Shown here: in pieces, positions 15,944-23,992 of the stretch
Position numbering within the stretch: position 1 is the stretch's first letter
Layout: each line of letters begins with the position of its first letter
Origin: Archangium sp.
GTDB taxonomy: Bacteria > Myxococcota > Myxococcia > Myxococcales > Myxococcaceae
DNA: 64,000 nt
Direction: 5' to 3'
Assembly: GCA_030681645.1 (NCBI GenBank)
Contig: JAUXRX010000001.1
Span: forward strand, 124,001-188,000
Position numbers and translations under genes: made by a program
Notes under the pieces: model-generated
The model's database searches: none
What the model saw: only the letters and a program-made list of their open reading frames with translations
Told to the model about the DNA's origin: nothing

Positions 15944-17416
15944 GTGATGAGATTGACGGGCGAGCCTGATCAGTCGCGGCTGATCTCGATTCTCGGACCG
16001 TGCACCGGCGCGGCCCCGACGTGTGAGATCACCCTCGATGGGCGGCGGGCCGTTGATTACCGCTTCGCCGACACCTCGGGCGGCGCCGTGGAGTGGTCTC
16101 GAGCGATCGGGTCTGCCACCTCGATGGTCGAGGTGATGGCCATCTCGCACGGCACCGGTGATCGGGCCTGGGTCGCCGGTACGGGGTTCGGTCAGTACTC
16201 CCTGGGCGGGCCGGAGCAGGGCTCGAACGCGACCACGGCGTACGTCCCCTTCGTCGTCCAATACGGGGAAGACGACGGAGGCTACGTCGTCGAGCGCCGC
16301 TTCCCGACCGTGGGCTACGCTGCCCCGAGCTCGGTGGTGACGATGCCGACGGGAGGCCTGGTGTTCGCGGCCCGGTACAACAGCACGCTCGATCTCGGCG
16401 GTGAGGTCGCGGAGCGAGCCGTCGGCTGTGCAGGCGGAATGGCTCTGGCCCGGTACGATGAGGCCTTGAACCGGGTCTGGTCGAACGGCTTTGGAAACGC
16501 CTCGTGCGGCGCTCCCGTGGCGGGCCTCGATTCCGTGGGAGGCATCATCCTCTCGGGGTGGCTGTTGGATCGAATGGACTTCGGCGGCGGCTTCATCGGC
16601 GGCGCCCGCGTGCAGCGGCTCTTCGCGGCAGGCTTCGACGCCGACGGCGGCTTCTCCCAGGCCTTCGACGTGCCGACGATGAGCACGACGACGGCAGCGG
16701 CGAGCGCGGTGGTGGGGTTACCCGACGGAGGGATCGTCCTGGGAGGCTCGTTCCTCGGCCAGTTCCCGCTCGGCGGCGTCCCGCTCGACAGCCAGGGAAT
16801 CATCTCCGGGTTCCTCGTCGCGTACACCCCTGCAGGCCAGGAGCTGTGGTCCCGTCCGCTCGGCGTGGCGACGGGGGGCGCGCTGGTTTCGTCGATGGCG
16901 CTCGACCCCGGCGGCGACCTCTACGTGCTGGGAGAGTTCAGCGGCACGTTGGCCCTCGAGGGGAGCTCGGTCACCTCTCGCGGCGACGTCGACGTGTTCG
17001 TCGCCCGCTTCACCGGGAGTGGTGACCTGATCTGGCTGACCAGCTTTGGCGGTCCGGGGCTCGAGCGGGGCGGCTCCATCGCGATCACCGCGAAGGGCGT
17101 CGCCGTCTCGGGCTCGTACAGTCCCGAGCTCCAGGTCGCAGCGCAAACACTCACGGCGGCGGGGAGTGAAGACGTCTTCGTCATCGGATTGAGCCGCGAA
17201 GGCGAGGTGCGCTGGGCGCGAAGCTTCGGCTCGTCGGGCGTGGATCGCGCAGGAGGGCTGAGCTCGACTGGCGACGGCGGGCTGCTGCTCGCCGGACGAT
17301 TCGACGGTGTGACGGTGAACGGCACCGGCTTCTCGATTCCCGACGCTGGGCCCAGGACGACGGCGCCGATCAGGGCGGTCCGCAAGGGAGCCGTGCTCCT
17401 CAGGCTCTGGCCATGA
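15944..17416 (+). CDS. Propeller-like repeat protein, paralogue 2
   Basis: 490 aa from a GTG at 15944. Residues 49-490 align along their whole length with paralogue 1; both share blocks such as GGPEQGS, LARYDEALNRVWS, AYTPAGQELWS and the same ending LLRLWP. The unique N-terminal 48 residues include GPCTGAAPTCEITLDGRR, which suggests a Cys-containing domain but no export signal. An extracellular protein of this type should have one, so the original start was probably lost or lies in another frame. Function unknown. Confidence 0.7.
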   Translation: MMRLTGEPDQSRLISILGPCTGAAPTCEITLDGRRAVDYRFADTSGGAVEWSRAIGSATSMVEVMAISHGTGDRAWVAGTGFGQYSLGGPEQGSNATTAYVPFVVQYGEDDGGYVVERRFPTVGYAAPSSVVTMPTGGLVFAARYNSTLDLGGEVAERAVGCAGGMALARYDEALNRVWSNGFGNASCGAPVAGLDSVGGIILSGWLLDRMDFGGGFIGGARVQRLFAAGFDADGGFSQAFDVPTMSTTTAAASAVVGLPDGGIVLGGSFLGQFPLGGVPLDSQGIISGFLVAYTPAGQELWSRPLGVATGGALVSSMALDPGGDLYVLGEFSGTLALEGSSVTSRGDVDVFVARFTGSGDLIWLTSFGGPGLERGGSIAITAKGVAVSGSYSPELQVAAQTLTAAGSEDVFVIGLSREGEVRWARSFGSSGVDRAGGLSSTGDGGLLLAGRFDGVTVNGTGFSIPDAGPRTTAPIRAVRKGAVLLRLWP

Positions 17417-17425
17417 CTCACACGC

Positions 17426-18127
17426 TCACGGAGTAATTCGGGCGGCGGCCAGCTTCTCGTCCTTGCGCGCGCCCAATCGCTGCTGTGCCCAGGAGAGCTT
17501 CTCCAGCCCCGCTCGGAGCTTGCTGGGCGGAGTGTCCTTGAGCTGGGCGTTGAAGAGCTCTCCCTCGGTCTCCATGACCAGCAGGCGCGCGTAGTAGAGG
17601 CGGTCCTCCGCGAGGTGCGCGAGGACGACCATGCCCGTCAGCAGCGGGTGATTCATGGTGATGTTCTGGCCGCGCTCGCGCCCGTGCTCCAACTCCACGG
17701 CCAGTGCGTACGCGAATTCCCACAGGTAGCCGCACGTCTTCTGGTTGGCGAAGCGCGCCCCCCTGGGCAGGAAGTCGTTGAGGATCGCGCGCTTCGCCCG
17801 GTCGTATTCGCTCGGCGTCAGGTAGTGATCCCGAATCAGCGCCTTCATCAACGCGAGCACGTGGGCGGCCTCGCCCAGCGGGACGACGTTGATGTCCCGC
17901 TCGTCGAGGGGCGCGATCTCTTCCAGCGACAGCTCGGCCCAGTTGCGCTTGAGGCCGATCGACTTGCAGAAGGTCCCCACGCTGCCCCTGGCGAGGAAGT
18001 CGAAGGTGACGTCCTTGCCGTCGGTGAACGCGGACACTGCGTCCACGACGTAGTGGGCGAGCGTGTCGGCGTCAGCCCTGGCAGCGACTGCATCGGCGAA
18101 CTTCGCGAACTTCGCGAACTTCTGCAT
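17426..18127 (-). CDS. Uncharacterised protein with KFAKFAKF start
   Basis: 233 aa, no signal peptide or membrane segment. I chose the ATG at 18127 because GAGG sits at a normal distance upstream; the frame stays open to a GTG at 18241, but that stretch overlaps a palindrome. The N-terminus MQKFAKFAKFADA comes from three tandem 9-nt units. The body is mainly helical, with NWAELSLEEIAPLDERDINVVPL and a helix MVVLAHLAEDRLYYARLLVM. I do not recognise the family. It ends 9 nt from paralogue 2, convergently. Confidence 0.6.
   Translation of the reverse strand: MQKFAKFAKFADAVAARADADTLAHYVVDAVSAFTDGKDVTFDFLARGSVGTFCKSIGLKRNWAELSLEEIAPLDERDINVVPLGEAAHVLALMKALIRDHYLTPSEYDRAKRAILNDFLPRGARFANQKTCGYLWEFAYALAVELEHGRERGQNITMNHPLLTGMVVLAHLAEDRLYYARLLVMETEGELFNAQLKDTPPSKLRAGLEKLSWAQQRLGARKDEKLAAARITP
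18096..18122 (-). repeat. Three tandem 9-nt units in the coding start
   Basis: GCGAACTTC three times on the plus strand, encoding the repeated K-F-A at the N-terminus of the uncharacterised protein. Unit identity is exact, so the array is open to slippage. Confidence 0.85.
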
Positions 18128-18181
18128 GCGGTACCTCGTGCGTGGGAACGATCGAAACATCTTTCCACCGTGCGCCTCGTC

Positions 18182-18208
18182 GACGTCATGCAATTGCTGC
18201 ATGACGTC
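18182..18208. promoter_or_regulatory. Perfect 11-bp inverted repeat, operator-like
   Basis: GACGTCATGCA and its exact complement flank ATTGC (27 nt in all). It lies 54 nt upstream of the chosen ATG of the gene at 17426-18127, a good place for a repressor or activator site. If the gene began at GTG 18241 the repeat would be coding, which is less likely for such perfect symmetry. Confidence 0.6.
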
Positions 18209-18376
18209 CGGAGGCGGCGTCCGCACGGCCAATCCCTGCACGGGATGAACGCGTTCACGAAGGGAGCATGGCCATGTGGAACTCGAGGAAGAAGTCCATG
18301 AGGGACCTGGACGGGCACCACCTTCACCGTGCTGCTCCCCGCGGCGACCTGATCGACGTTCAGAGGTCGGAGCCGA

Positions 18377-18691
18377 TCAGAACGCCACGCCGAGCCCCAC
18401 GCGGAAGTGGGGGCTCCACACGAAGCCCTCGCCGTAGTCGAGGACGGCGCCGCCGACGCCCAACTGCAGGACGAAGTGACTGAAGATGAAGTTGTAGCCG
18501 ACCGCCGCGCCAAACCCGAAGCCGAAGGCCCGGGGCGGGTTGGTGCCCGCGATGTACGCCGCGTTGATGGACGGCCCAATCCACAAGCCGCCGGGCGCGT
18601 TCCGGATGAAGTGGAACCGCAGCCCCACCTCGGGAGCGATCGCGATCACCTGGGCCGTCACGGGGGGATTGAACACGCCTCGGAACGCCAC
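18377..18691 (-). pseudogene. Outer-membrane beta-barrel fragment, probably frameshifted
   Basis: 104 codons of alternating strands and turns (PEVGLRFHFI, LWIGPSINAAYIAG, AVGYNFIFSHFVLQLGVG) ending in FRVGLGVAF, typical of an OmpA-like or small porin barrel with a C-terminal aromatic. There is no signal peptide. Just upstream, in another frame, the sequence reads NDFRVTPEVALDVVW, which also looks like barrel sequence. I infer a frameshift near 18690-18700 and loss of the N-terminus. Confidence 0.55.
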
Positions 18692-18826
18692 ACCACGTCG
18701 AGTGCCACCTCAGGGGTCACGCGAAAGTCGTTGAGGCGAGCGCAAATCATTCAGCCTGCAACGCCAGCCCGAAAGCTGCTGAGCGGTGACGCTCCTCAGG
18801 CGTGAGCGTGGGGACCACCCGCTCAC

Positions 18827-19138
18827 TCAGCGCTTCGTCGCGGGAGGGATGTAGCCGCCCGGCTGAGGGCTCTTGAACGCCGGCTCGTCACCCGTGAATT
18901 CCGGCTTCTCAGTGCCTTTGTAGCCCGGCATTTCCTCGAACTTGATGCCTCCGAGCATGGCGTCGAGCTGCTTCTCGGCTTCTTCCTTCGAGATGCCGAT
19001 TCGCTCCTGCAGCTTGCCCAGGAAGACCTCCTTCTTGCCCTCGAGCAACTTGAGATCGTCATCGGTGAGCTTTCCCCACTTCTCCTTCAGCTTCCCGCCG
19101 ACCTGTTTCGCCTGCCCCTTCAGTTGATCCCAATTCAT
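18827..19138 (-). CDS. CsbD-family stress protein
   Basis: 103 aa. It begins MNWDQLKGQAKQVGGKLKEKWGKL, the CsbD signature (WDQ.KGQ.KQ..GK.K..WGKLTDDDL). The first 65 residues form the family's helical bundle. The C-terminal 35 residues (PGYKGTEKPEF... PGGYIPPATKR) are an extension beyond the usual 60-70 aa length. A strong AAGGAG site precedes the ATG. CsbD proteins are induced by general stress; their biochemical role is unknown. Divergent from the BON-domain gene, a common partner type in stress loci. Confidence 0.93.
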   Translation of the reverse strand: MNWDQLKGQAKQVGGKLKEKWGKLTDDDLKLLEGKKEVFLGKLQERIGISKEEAEKQLDAMLGGIKFEEMPGYKGTEKPEFTGDEPAFKSPQPGGYIPPATKR

Positions 19139-19402
19139 GACGCTCTCCTTGGTGACGCGGACGCGCCCATCGCGTCCGGCGTGGAACGCCGCCTGCATCC
19201 AGATGGCCAACCGCCGCGCGCGGGGTGGAAGCCCGGAGGAACGGTGCGCAAGCGCAGTCTTTCCGTGCGCGTGCGCAGCGGTTGCTCGGGGACGAGGTCG
19301 AGACCCCGGCCGGTCGTCCGGGTCTTCGCTCTCGACCTGGTCAGCACGCCGCGGCGGCCCAATCGTTGCTGTGCGCCGCTTGTCACCCCAAAGGAGCTGC
19401 CC

Positions 19403-20452
19403 ATGAGAAATACGGTATTGAAAGCGTTTGTGTTGGTGGTCTCGCTGGCTGCGTTGCCGGCCCTCGCGGTCGTCCCGGACGGGCTGATCACCTCGAAGAC
19501 CAAGCTGTCTCTGTGGACGACCGCTGGCGTGCGGAGCACCTCGGTGCACGTCGACACGGACGACGGCGTGGTCACGCTCTACGGCAAGGTCCCCACGGCC
19601 GACCAGAAGGCCCTCGCCGAAAAGACGACGCGCGAGATTGCCGGCGTGCGCGAAGTGAAGAGCCTGCTGCAGGTCGTCGCCGAGGCGAACGAGAAGCAGA
19701 TCGATCGCTCGGACAAGGAAGTGATGAAGCAGGCCGAGAAGCTGCTCAAGGCCGACGCCAGCCTCAAGGACAGCAAGATCTCGGTGAAGTCGGTCGACAA
19801 GGGCGTGGTGCTGCTGCGCGGCGAAGCCCGGACCTTCAGCGATCACCTGCGGGCCGTCGCCATCGTCGATCGCGTGCCGGGCGTGCGCCGCGTCGCCAGC
19901 GAGGTCAAAGGGCCCGAGAACTTCGGTGAAGACGAGCGCGTCACCTTCCTCGCCCCGCTCAAGCCCGCCGCCGAACCTCACCCCGGTGGCACGGACCTGG
20001 GCATTTCGGTCGCGGTGAAGTTGCGGCTGCTCACGGCCGCGCAGATTCCCTCGACGGAGATCAGCGTGGACACCCAGGACAACGTGGTCACGCTCTTCGG
20101 CATCGTTCCCACCGCTGACGTGAAGAACGCCGCGGCGGCCGAAGCCGGCAAGGTCGCGGGCGTGGCCCGGGTTCAGAACCAGCTCGAGGTGGTGGCCACC
20201 AGCCAGAAGAAGGCGGTCGACGCGAAGGACGACGACATCAGCCGGGACCTCGCTTTGGCGTTCAAGGATCGACCCGAATACAAGGGCATCACCACTTCGG
20301 TGAAGAACGGCGCCGTGCTGCTGACGGGCACCATCAATTCCAAGTGGGACGAGATCGCCGCCGTCCGGCTGGCCCACCATGTCCCCGGCGTTCGCTCGGT
20401 GGACGACCGGCTCAAGTTCGACCTGAAGCCGGACGAGTCGCTCCGCTACTAG
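19403..20452 (+). CDS. Secreted protein with four BON domains
   Basis: 349 aa. The signal peptide MRNTVLKAFVLVVSLAALPALA is followed by BON repeats beginning near TKLSLWTTAGVRSTSVHVDTDDGVVTLYG, KISVKSVDKGVVLLRG, VKLRLLTAAQIPSTEISVDTQD and ITTSVKNGAVLLTG. Each has the usual V.LxG.V turn and a following helix ending VPGVRxV. BON domains bind membranes or phospholipids and occur in OsmY-like envelope stress proteins. AAGGAG ribosome site. It is divergent from csbD-like 18827-19138 and followed by a 29-aa membrane peptide, so an envelope-stress locus is likely. Confidence 0.9.
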   Translation: MRNTVLKAFVLVVSLAALPALAVVPDGLITSKTKLSLWTTAGVRSTSVHVDTDDGVVTLYGKVPTADQKALAEKTTREIAGVREVKSLLQVVAEANEKQIDRSDKEVMKQAEKLLKADASLKDSKISVKSVDKGVVLLRGEARTFSDHLRAVAIVDRVPGVRRVASEVKGPENFGEDERVTFLAPLKPAAEPHPGGTDLGISVAVKLRLLTAAQIPSTEISVDTQDNVVTLFGIVPTADVKNAAAAEAGKVAGVARVQNQLEVVATSQKKAVDAKDDDISRDLALAFKDRPEYKGITTSVKNGAVLLTGTINSKWDEIAAVRLAHHVPGVRSVDDRLKFDLKPDESLRY

Positions 20453-20546
20453 CCACCCGGGCTCGAAAACTGCAGCACTCCTGCCTGGTGCCGGACGCGA
20501 GCCCGGCACCAGGCCGGCTCAACAAGGGCTGGGAAAGGTGCACGTC

Positions 20547-20636
20547 ATGAGCAACACCACGCTGATCATCCTCATCGTTCTGGCCCTCATTCTGTTTGGC
20601 GGTGGCGGCGGCTACTACTGGAGCCGCCGGCACTGA
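20547..20636 (+). CDS. 29-aa single-span membrane peptide
   Basis: MSNTTLIILIVLALILFGGG followed by GGYYWSRRH. One hydrophobic span, a glycine hinge, then aromatic and basic residues that would stay in the cytoplasm. AAAGGTG lies upstream of the ATG. Similar tiny proteins (DUF3309-like) often occur beside stress genes. It follows the BON gene by 94 nt. Confidence 0.65.
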   Translation: MSNTTLIILIVLALILFGGGGGYYWSRRH

Positions 20637-20783
20637 AAATCTCTCGCTTCAAGAGCGCTTCATCAGCTGAACGCTACATGCCCGGCACCCTCCGTGCGTC
20701 GGGAGCGGGAAGCGTGGAGCCCTGCTCGTCAACGAGGCAGCCGCTTCTCGGGGCAATCAGGCGCTCACGCGTTATGACGCCCC

Positions 20784-21404
20784 ATGAACATCGCGGTCAT
20801 CGGCAGCGGACACATCGGCGCTGGGCTGGCGAAGGCCTGGGTGAAGAAGAGCCATTCCCTCGTGTTCGGCGCGCGCATCGTCGACGACCCCGAGCTCGTC
20901 ACGCTCTGCGAGAGCATCGGCGCGCGCGCCACCACCATCGCCCAGGCCCCGCGCGACGCTGAGGTCGTGGTGCTCGCCATGCCCTTCGGCGCGCTCGACG
21001 AGGTGCTCGCCGCCACGGGAGGCCTCGCCGGCAAGGTGGTCATCGACTGCACCAACGCCGTCGAGCGCGGGGTGGGCCTCAAGTACGGCCACACCACCTC
21101 GGCCGCCGAGGAGCTGCAGAAGAAGCTGCCAAAGGCGCTCGTGTTCAAGTCGTTCAACGCGCAGGGAGCGGAGAACCTCGCCAACCCCGTCTACGGCGAG
21201 CTGCCCGCGTCGAACTTCTTCTGCGGCGACGACCCCGACGGCCGCCGGCTGGTGAAGAGCCTGGTGACCGACGTCGGCTTCGACGCGGTGGATGCGGGGC
21301 CCCTGAAGAATGCGCGCCTGCTCGAGCCGCTCATGCTGCTGTGGGTGGCGTCGTCGCAGGCGCTCGGCACGCGCGACCTCGCCTTCAGACTGCTGCGCCG
21401 ATGA
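20784..21404 (+). CDS. NAD(P)-binding, F420-dependent reductase-like protein
   Basis: 206 aa. Rossmann start MNIAVIGSGHIGAGLAKAW, with ARIVDDPEL where the 2'-phosphate of NADP would be read. Further motifs VVVLAMPFGALDEVL, VVIDCTNAV and LVFKSFNAQGAENL match NADPH:F420 reductase-like proteins. The C-terminal half is short for a full oxidoreductase. Whether this organism makes F420 cannot be judged here. Codons 9-47 are duplicated at 14181-14295. Confidence 0.88.
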   Translation: MNIAVIGSGHIGAGLAKAWVKKSHSLVFGARIVDDPELVTLCESIGARATTIAQAPRDAEVVVLAMPFGALDEVLAATGGLAGKVVIDCTNAVERGVGLKYGHTTSAAEELQKKLPKALVFKSFNAQGAENLANPVYGELPASNFFCGDDPDGRRLVKSLVTDVGFDAVDAGPLKNARLLEPLMLLWVASSQALGTRDLAFRLLRR

Positions 21405-21450
21405 GCGAAGGGGTCGGAGTCGAGACGCAGACCTGTACTAAGGAGCGCCC

Positions 21451-21741
21451 ATGATTCCCTCGAGCGATGCAGAGGTTCAGCAGTTCCTCGCAGCCCACCC
21501 CCTGTGGAAGCTGGAGGGCGGCGCCCTGGTGCGCACCTACGAGGCGCCCGCGTTCCTGCGCGGCATCACCTTCGTCGAGCAGATCGCGAAGCTGGCCGAG
21601 GCCGCTGACCACCACCCGGACATCGACATCCGCTGGCGGAAGATCACCCTGCGCTTCATCACCCACGACGCCGGCAACCGCGTCACCGCGATGGACACCC
21701 GCCTCGCCGCCGAATGTGACCTCGTCTTCGCCGCGCTATGA
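21451..21741 (+). CDS. Pterin-4a-carbinolamine dehydratase
   Basis: 96 aa, full length for the family. The diagnostic segment is ADHHPDIDIRWRKITLRFIT followed by HDAGNRVTAMD, containing the His pair that dehydrates 4a-hydroxytetrahydropterin. It recycles the pterin cofactor of aromatic amino acid hydroxylases, or serves molybdopterin metabolism. AAGGAG site upstream. Its stop overlaps the thioesterase start (ATGA). Confidence 0.94.
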   Translation: MIPSSDAEVQQFLAAHPLWKLEGGALVRTYEAPAFLRGITFVEQIAKLAEAADHHPDIDIRWRKITLRFITHDAGNRVTAMDTRLAAECDLVFAAL

Positions 21742-22514
21742 ACACCGTTCCTCCCGAGACGCTCACCTTCCCGGTCTCGCTCCAACGCCACGCCTTCGGT
21801 CCCCGCCTCGTCGCGCGCGCCGGTGACGTGTGGCGCGCCATGCAGGACGTGGTGGTGGATCAATCAGCGTCGGTGGGCTGGACCCCCGAGCGGTACGTGC
21901 AGGCGAACACCATGTTCGTGGTGCGCACCATGACCGTGCGGCACCACCGCGAGGTGCGCATCGGGGAGGCGATGCTCGGCCGCACCTGGCCTTCCCGCGC
22001 GCGCAGGCAGATGCTCTTCACCCGCCAGGTGCGCCTCTTCGCGGGCGAAGAGCTGCTCGCCGGGGCTTCGCAGGAATGGGCGTACCTCTCGCGCGACCTG
22101 CAGCCCACCCGCGCCGGCCCGGAGATCTTCGAGGCCTTCAAGCTCATCGAGGGCTACCCCGAGGTCGAGCTGCCCTCGTTCGTCTCGCAGGCTGATCAGA
22201 AGCGGCACGTCTTCGATTTCACCACCTGGCACGGGTGGATGGATCCGCACGGCCACGCCAACCACGCCGCGTACATCGATTATTGCGACGAGGGCGTCGC
22301 TCGCGTGGTGGCGGAAGAAGGCGGAGACCCGCAGCGCCTCGTGCCCGTGGCCGAGACCGTGCACTTCCGCGCCGCCATCGGGGCCGGCGAGCTGGTCACC
22401 GTCGAGACGAAGGCCGCGGGCCATGCCCAGGGAGCGCGCGTGTTCGAGCACCGCATCCTCACGGGCGATCGCGTGTGCGCCACCGGCACCACGGTGCGCG
22501 CGGCGGCAACGTGA
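21738..22514 (+). CDS. Double hot-dog acyl thioesterase-like protein
   Basis: 258 aa with two hot-dog domains: residues 10-130 (the long helix region QDVVVDQSASVGWTPERY; MFVVRTMTVRHHREVRIGE) and 150-258 (TTWHGWMDPHGHANHAAYID with VHFRAAIGAGELVTVET). The layout resembles acyl-ACP thioesterases (FatA/FatB) and bacterial 4HBT relatives. HGHANHAAYIDYCDE supplies the usual Asn/His active-site residues. Likely releases or proofreads fatty acids or a related thioester. Translationally coupled to the dehydratase, with no obvious pathway link. Confidence 0.8.
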   Translation: MNTVPPETLTFPVSLQRHAFGPRLVARAGDVWRAMQDVVVDQSASVGWTPERYVQANTMFVVRTMTVRHHREVRIGEAMLGRTWPSRARRQMLFTRQVRLFAGEELLAGASQEWAYLSRDLQPTRAGPEIFEAFKLIEGYPEVELPSFVSQADQKRHVFDFTTWHGWMDPHGHANHAAYIDYCDEGVARVVAEEGGDPQRLVPVAETVHFRAAIGAGELVTVETKAAGHAQGARVFEHRILTGDRVCATGTTVRAAAT

Positions 22515-22528
22515 GTGTTGAGGAACGG

Positions 22529-22591
22529 CCCTCGACTCCGCTCGGGCTGAACGGATTGGGCCAGTTCCGTTCACGCCGAGCAGAGTCGAGG
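22529..22591. repeat. Family B repeat pair (REPIN-like)
   Basis: Two 26-nt arms (22529-22554 and 22566-22591) face each other across 11 nt; 23 of 26 positions are complementary. The arm starts CCTCGACTCCGCTCGGG and ends TGAACGGA. This is the clearest paired copy in the window. Confidence 0.88.
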
Positions 22592-22650
22592 CGCCTGCCC
22601 ACCGTTAGAAACTTGTACCCGCGGTGACACGGGGCGAGTCTAGGGGCCCC

Positions 22651-23973
22651 ATGCGCCGCTCCAGTGAAGACGTCGGCTTCCGCCGCCCCTCGGGCGAGCT
22701 CCCCCGCCCGCCCGAGGCGCGCCGCTCGATGTCCCTGCACTTCAAGATCCTCGTCGGCTACGTCGCGCTCGCCGCGGCCATCGTCGGCGTCTTCTACGTG
22801 GGCCAGGCGTGGGACTGGCCGCTCAAGATCACCGCCGCCTTCATCGTCACCCTCGTGCTCGCCGTCGCGCTGCCCACCGTGCTCCTGCGCGTCGAGCGCG
22901 TGAAGGTGCTCTCGCAGACCGCCCTCGAGATCTCCTCCGGCGACATCAGCCGCCGCGTCGCCATGGCCGACTCCTCGGTGCGCGACGACCTCGACGAGCT
23001 CGCCGTGGCCATCGCCATGATGCAGGACAACCTGCGCGAGCTCGTCTCGTCCATTCAGCACACCGCCGAGTCCGTCGCAGACTCCGCCACCGCCCTCGAG
23101 GGCAACGCCGCCGGCGTCGACACCCGCGCCGCGCAGGTGGGCGAGTCGATGAAGCGCATCGCGCAGGGCGCCGAGGTGCAGAGCGCGCTGGTGACCCGCG
23201 CGTCGCGGTCCATCACCGACATGGCCGCCGCGCTGCAGCGCACCACCGCCTCGGCCGAGGAATCGACCAAGGCCACCGCCGCCACCTCCGCCGCCGCGCT
23301 CGAGGGCAGCACCGCCGCCAGGCTCGCCAGCGAGAAGCTGCGCAAGGTCTTCAGCCGCGTCGAGGCCGCCAGCCACGAGGTGTTCAAGTTCGGCGAGAAG
23401 ACGCAGGAGATCAGCAAGATCGTCGACGCCATCACCTCCGTCGCCGCGCAGACCAACCTGCTCGCCTTGAACGCCACCATCGAGGCCGCGCGCGCCGGTG
23501 AGTACGGCCGCGGCTTCGCCGTGGTCGCCGACGAGGTGCGCAAGCTCGCGGAGTCCGCCGGCAAGTCGGCCGAGGCCATCTCCCGGCTGGCGCGCGACAT
23601 CTCGCAGCAGTCGACGCACGTGCTCGGCGCGATGAAGGAGGGCATCGAAGAGCTCGCCCAGTCGCGCGAGGACGTCACCACCATCGTGCGCAGCATGGGC
23701 AGCATCAGCGACTCGGTGCGCAGCGGGGTTGAGAAGGTGTCGCAGATTCACGCCTCGGCCCGCGAGCAGCAGCAGGGCAGCGAGGCGATGGTGCAGGCGG
23801 TCAACGAGATCTCCGAGGTCGCGCGCACCAACCTGGTGGCGACCGAGGCCGTGAAGCGGGTCATCGAAGAGCAGACCACCGCGGTGCGTCAGATGAAGAA
23901 CGCCACCGAGGAGCTGACCAACCTCTCGCTCCAGCTACAGTCCGTCATCCGGCGCTTCCGCGTCGGCACCTGA
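22651..23973 (+). CDS. Methyl-accepting chemotaxis protein
   Basis: 440 aa. Two membrane spans near residues 31-48 and 56-77 are separated by only a few residues, so there is no real periplasmic sensor. A HAMP-like segment follows ([17 protein letters not shown]). The cytoplasmic coiled coil has the conserved hairpin [18 protein letters not shown] and the flanking [15 protein letters not shown] that binds CheA/CheW. Lacking a ligand domain, it may sense membrane or internal state. ATG 22651 has AGGGG upstream; GTG 22624 is the alternative. Confidence 0.94.
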   Translation: MRRSSEDVGFRRPSGELPRPPEARRSMSLHFKILVGYVALAAAIVGVFYVGQAWDWPLKITAAFIVTLVLAVALPTVLLRVERVKVLSQTALEISSGDISRRVAMADSSVRDDLDELAVAIAMMQDNLRELVSSIQHTAESVADSATALEGNAAGVDTRAAQVGESMKRIAQGAEVQSALVTRASRSITDMAAALQRTTASAEESTKATAATSAAALEGSTAARLASEKLRKVFSRVEAASHEVFKFGEKTQEISKIVDAITSVAAQTNLLALNATIEAARAGEYGRGFAVVADEVRKLAESAGKSAEAISRLARDISQQSTHVLGAMKEGIEELAQSREDVTTIVRSMGSISDSVRSGVEKVSQIHASAREQQQGSEAMVQAVNEISEVARTNLVATEAVKRVIEEQTTAVRQMKNATEELTNLSLQLQSVIRRFRVGT

Positions 23974-23992
23974 CCTTTTCGGAGGCCCCACC

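Noticed and set aside
17426..18241. Longer start (GTG 18241) for the uncharacterised protein
   Set aside because: No ribosome site, and it would run through a perfect palindrome; ATG 18127 has a good site.
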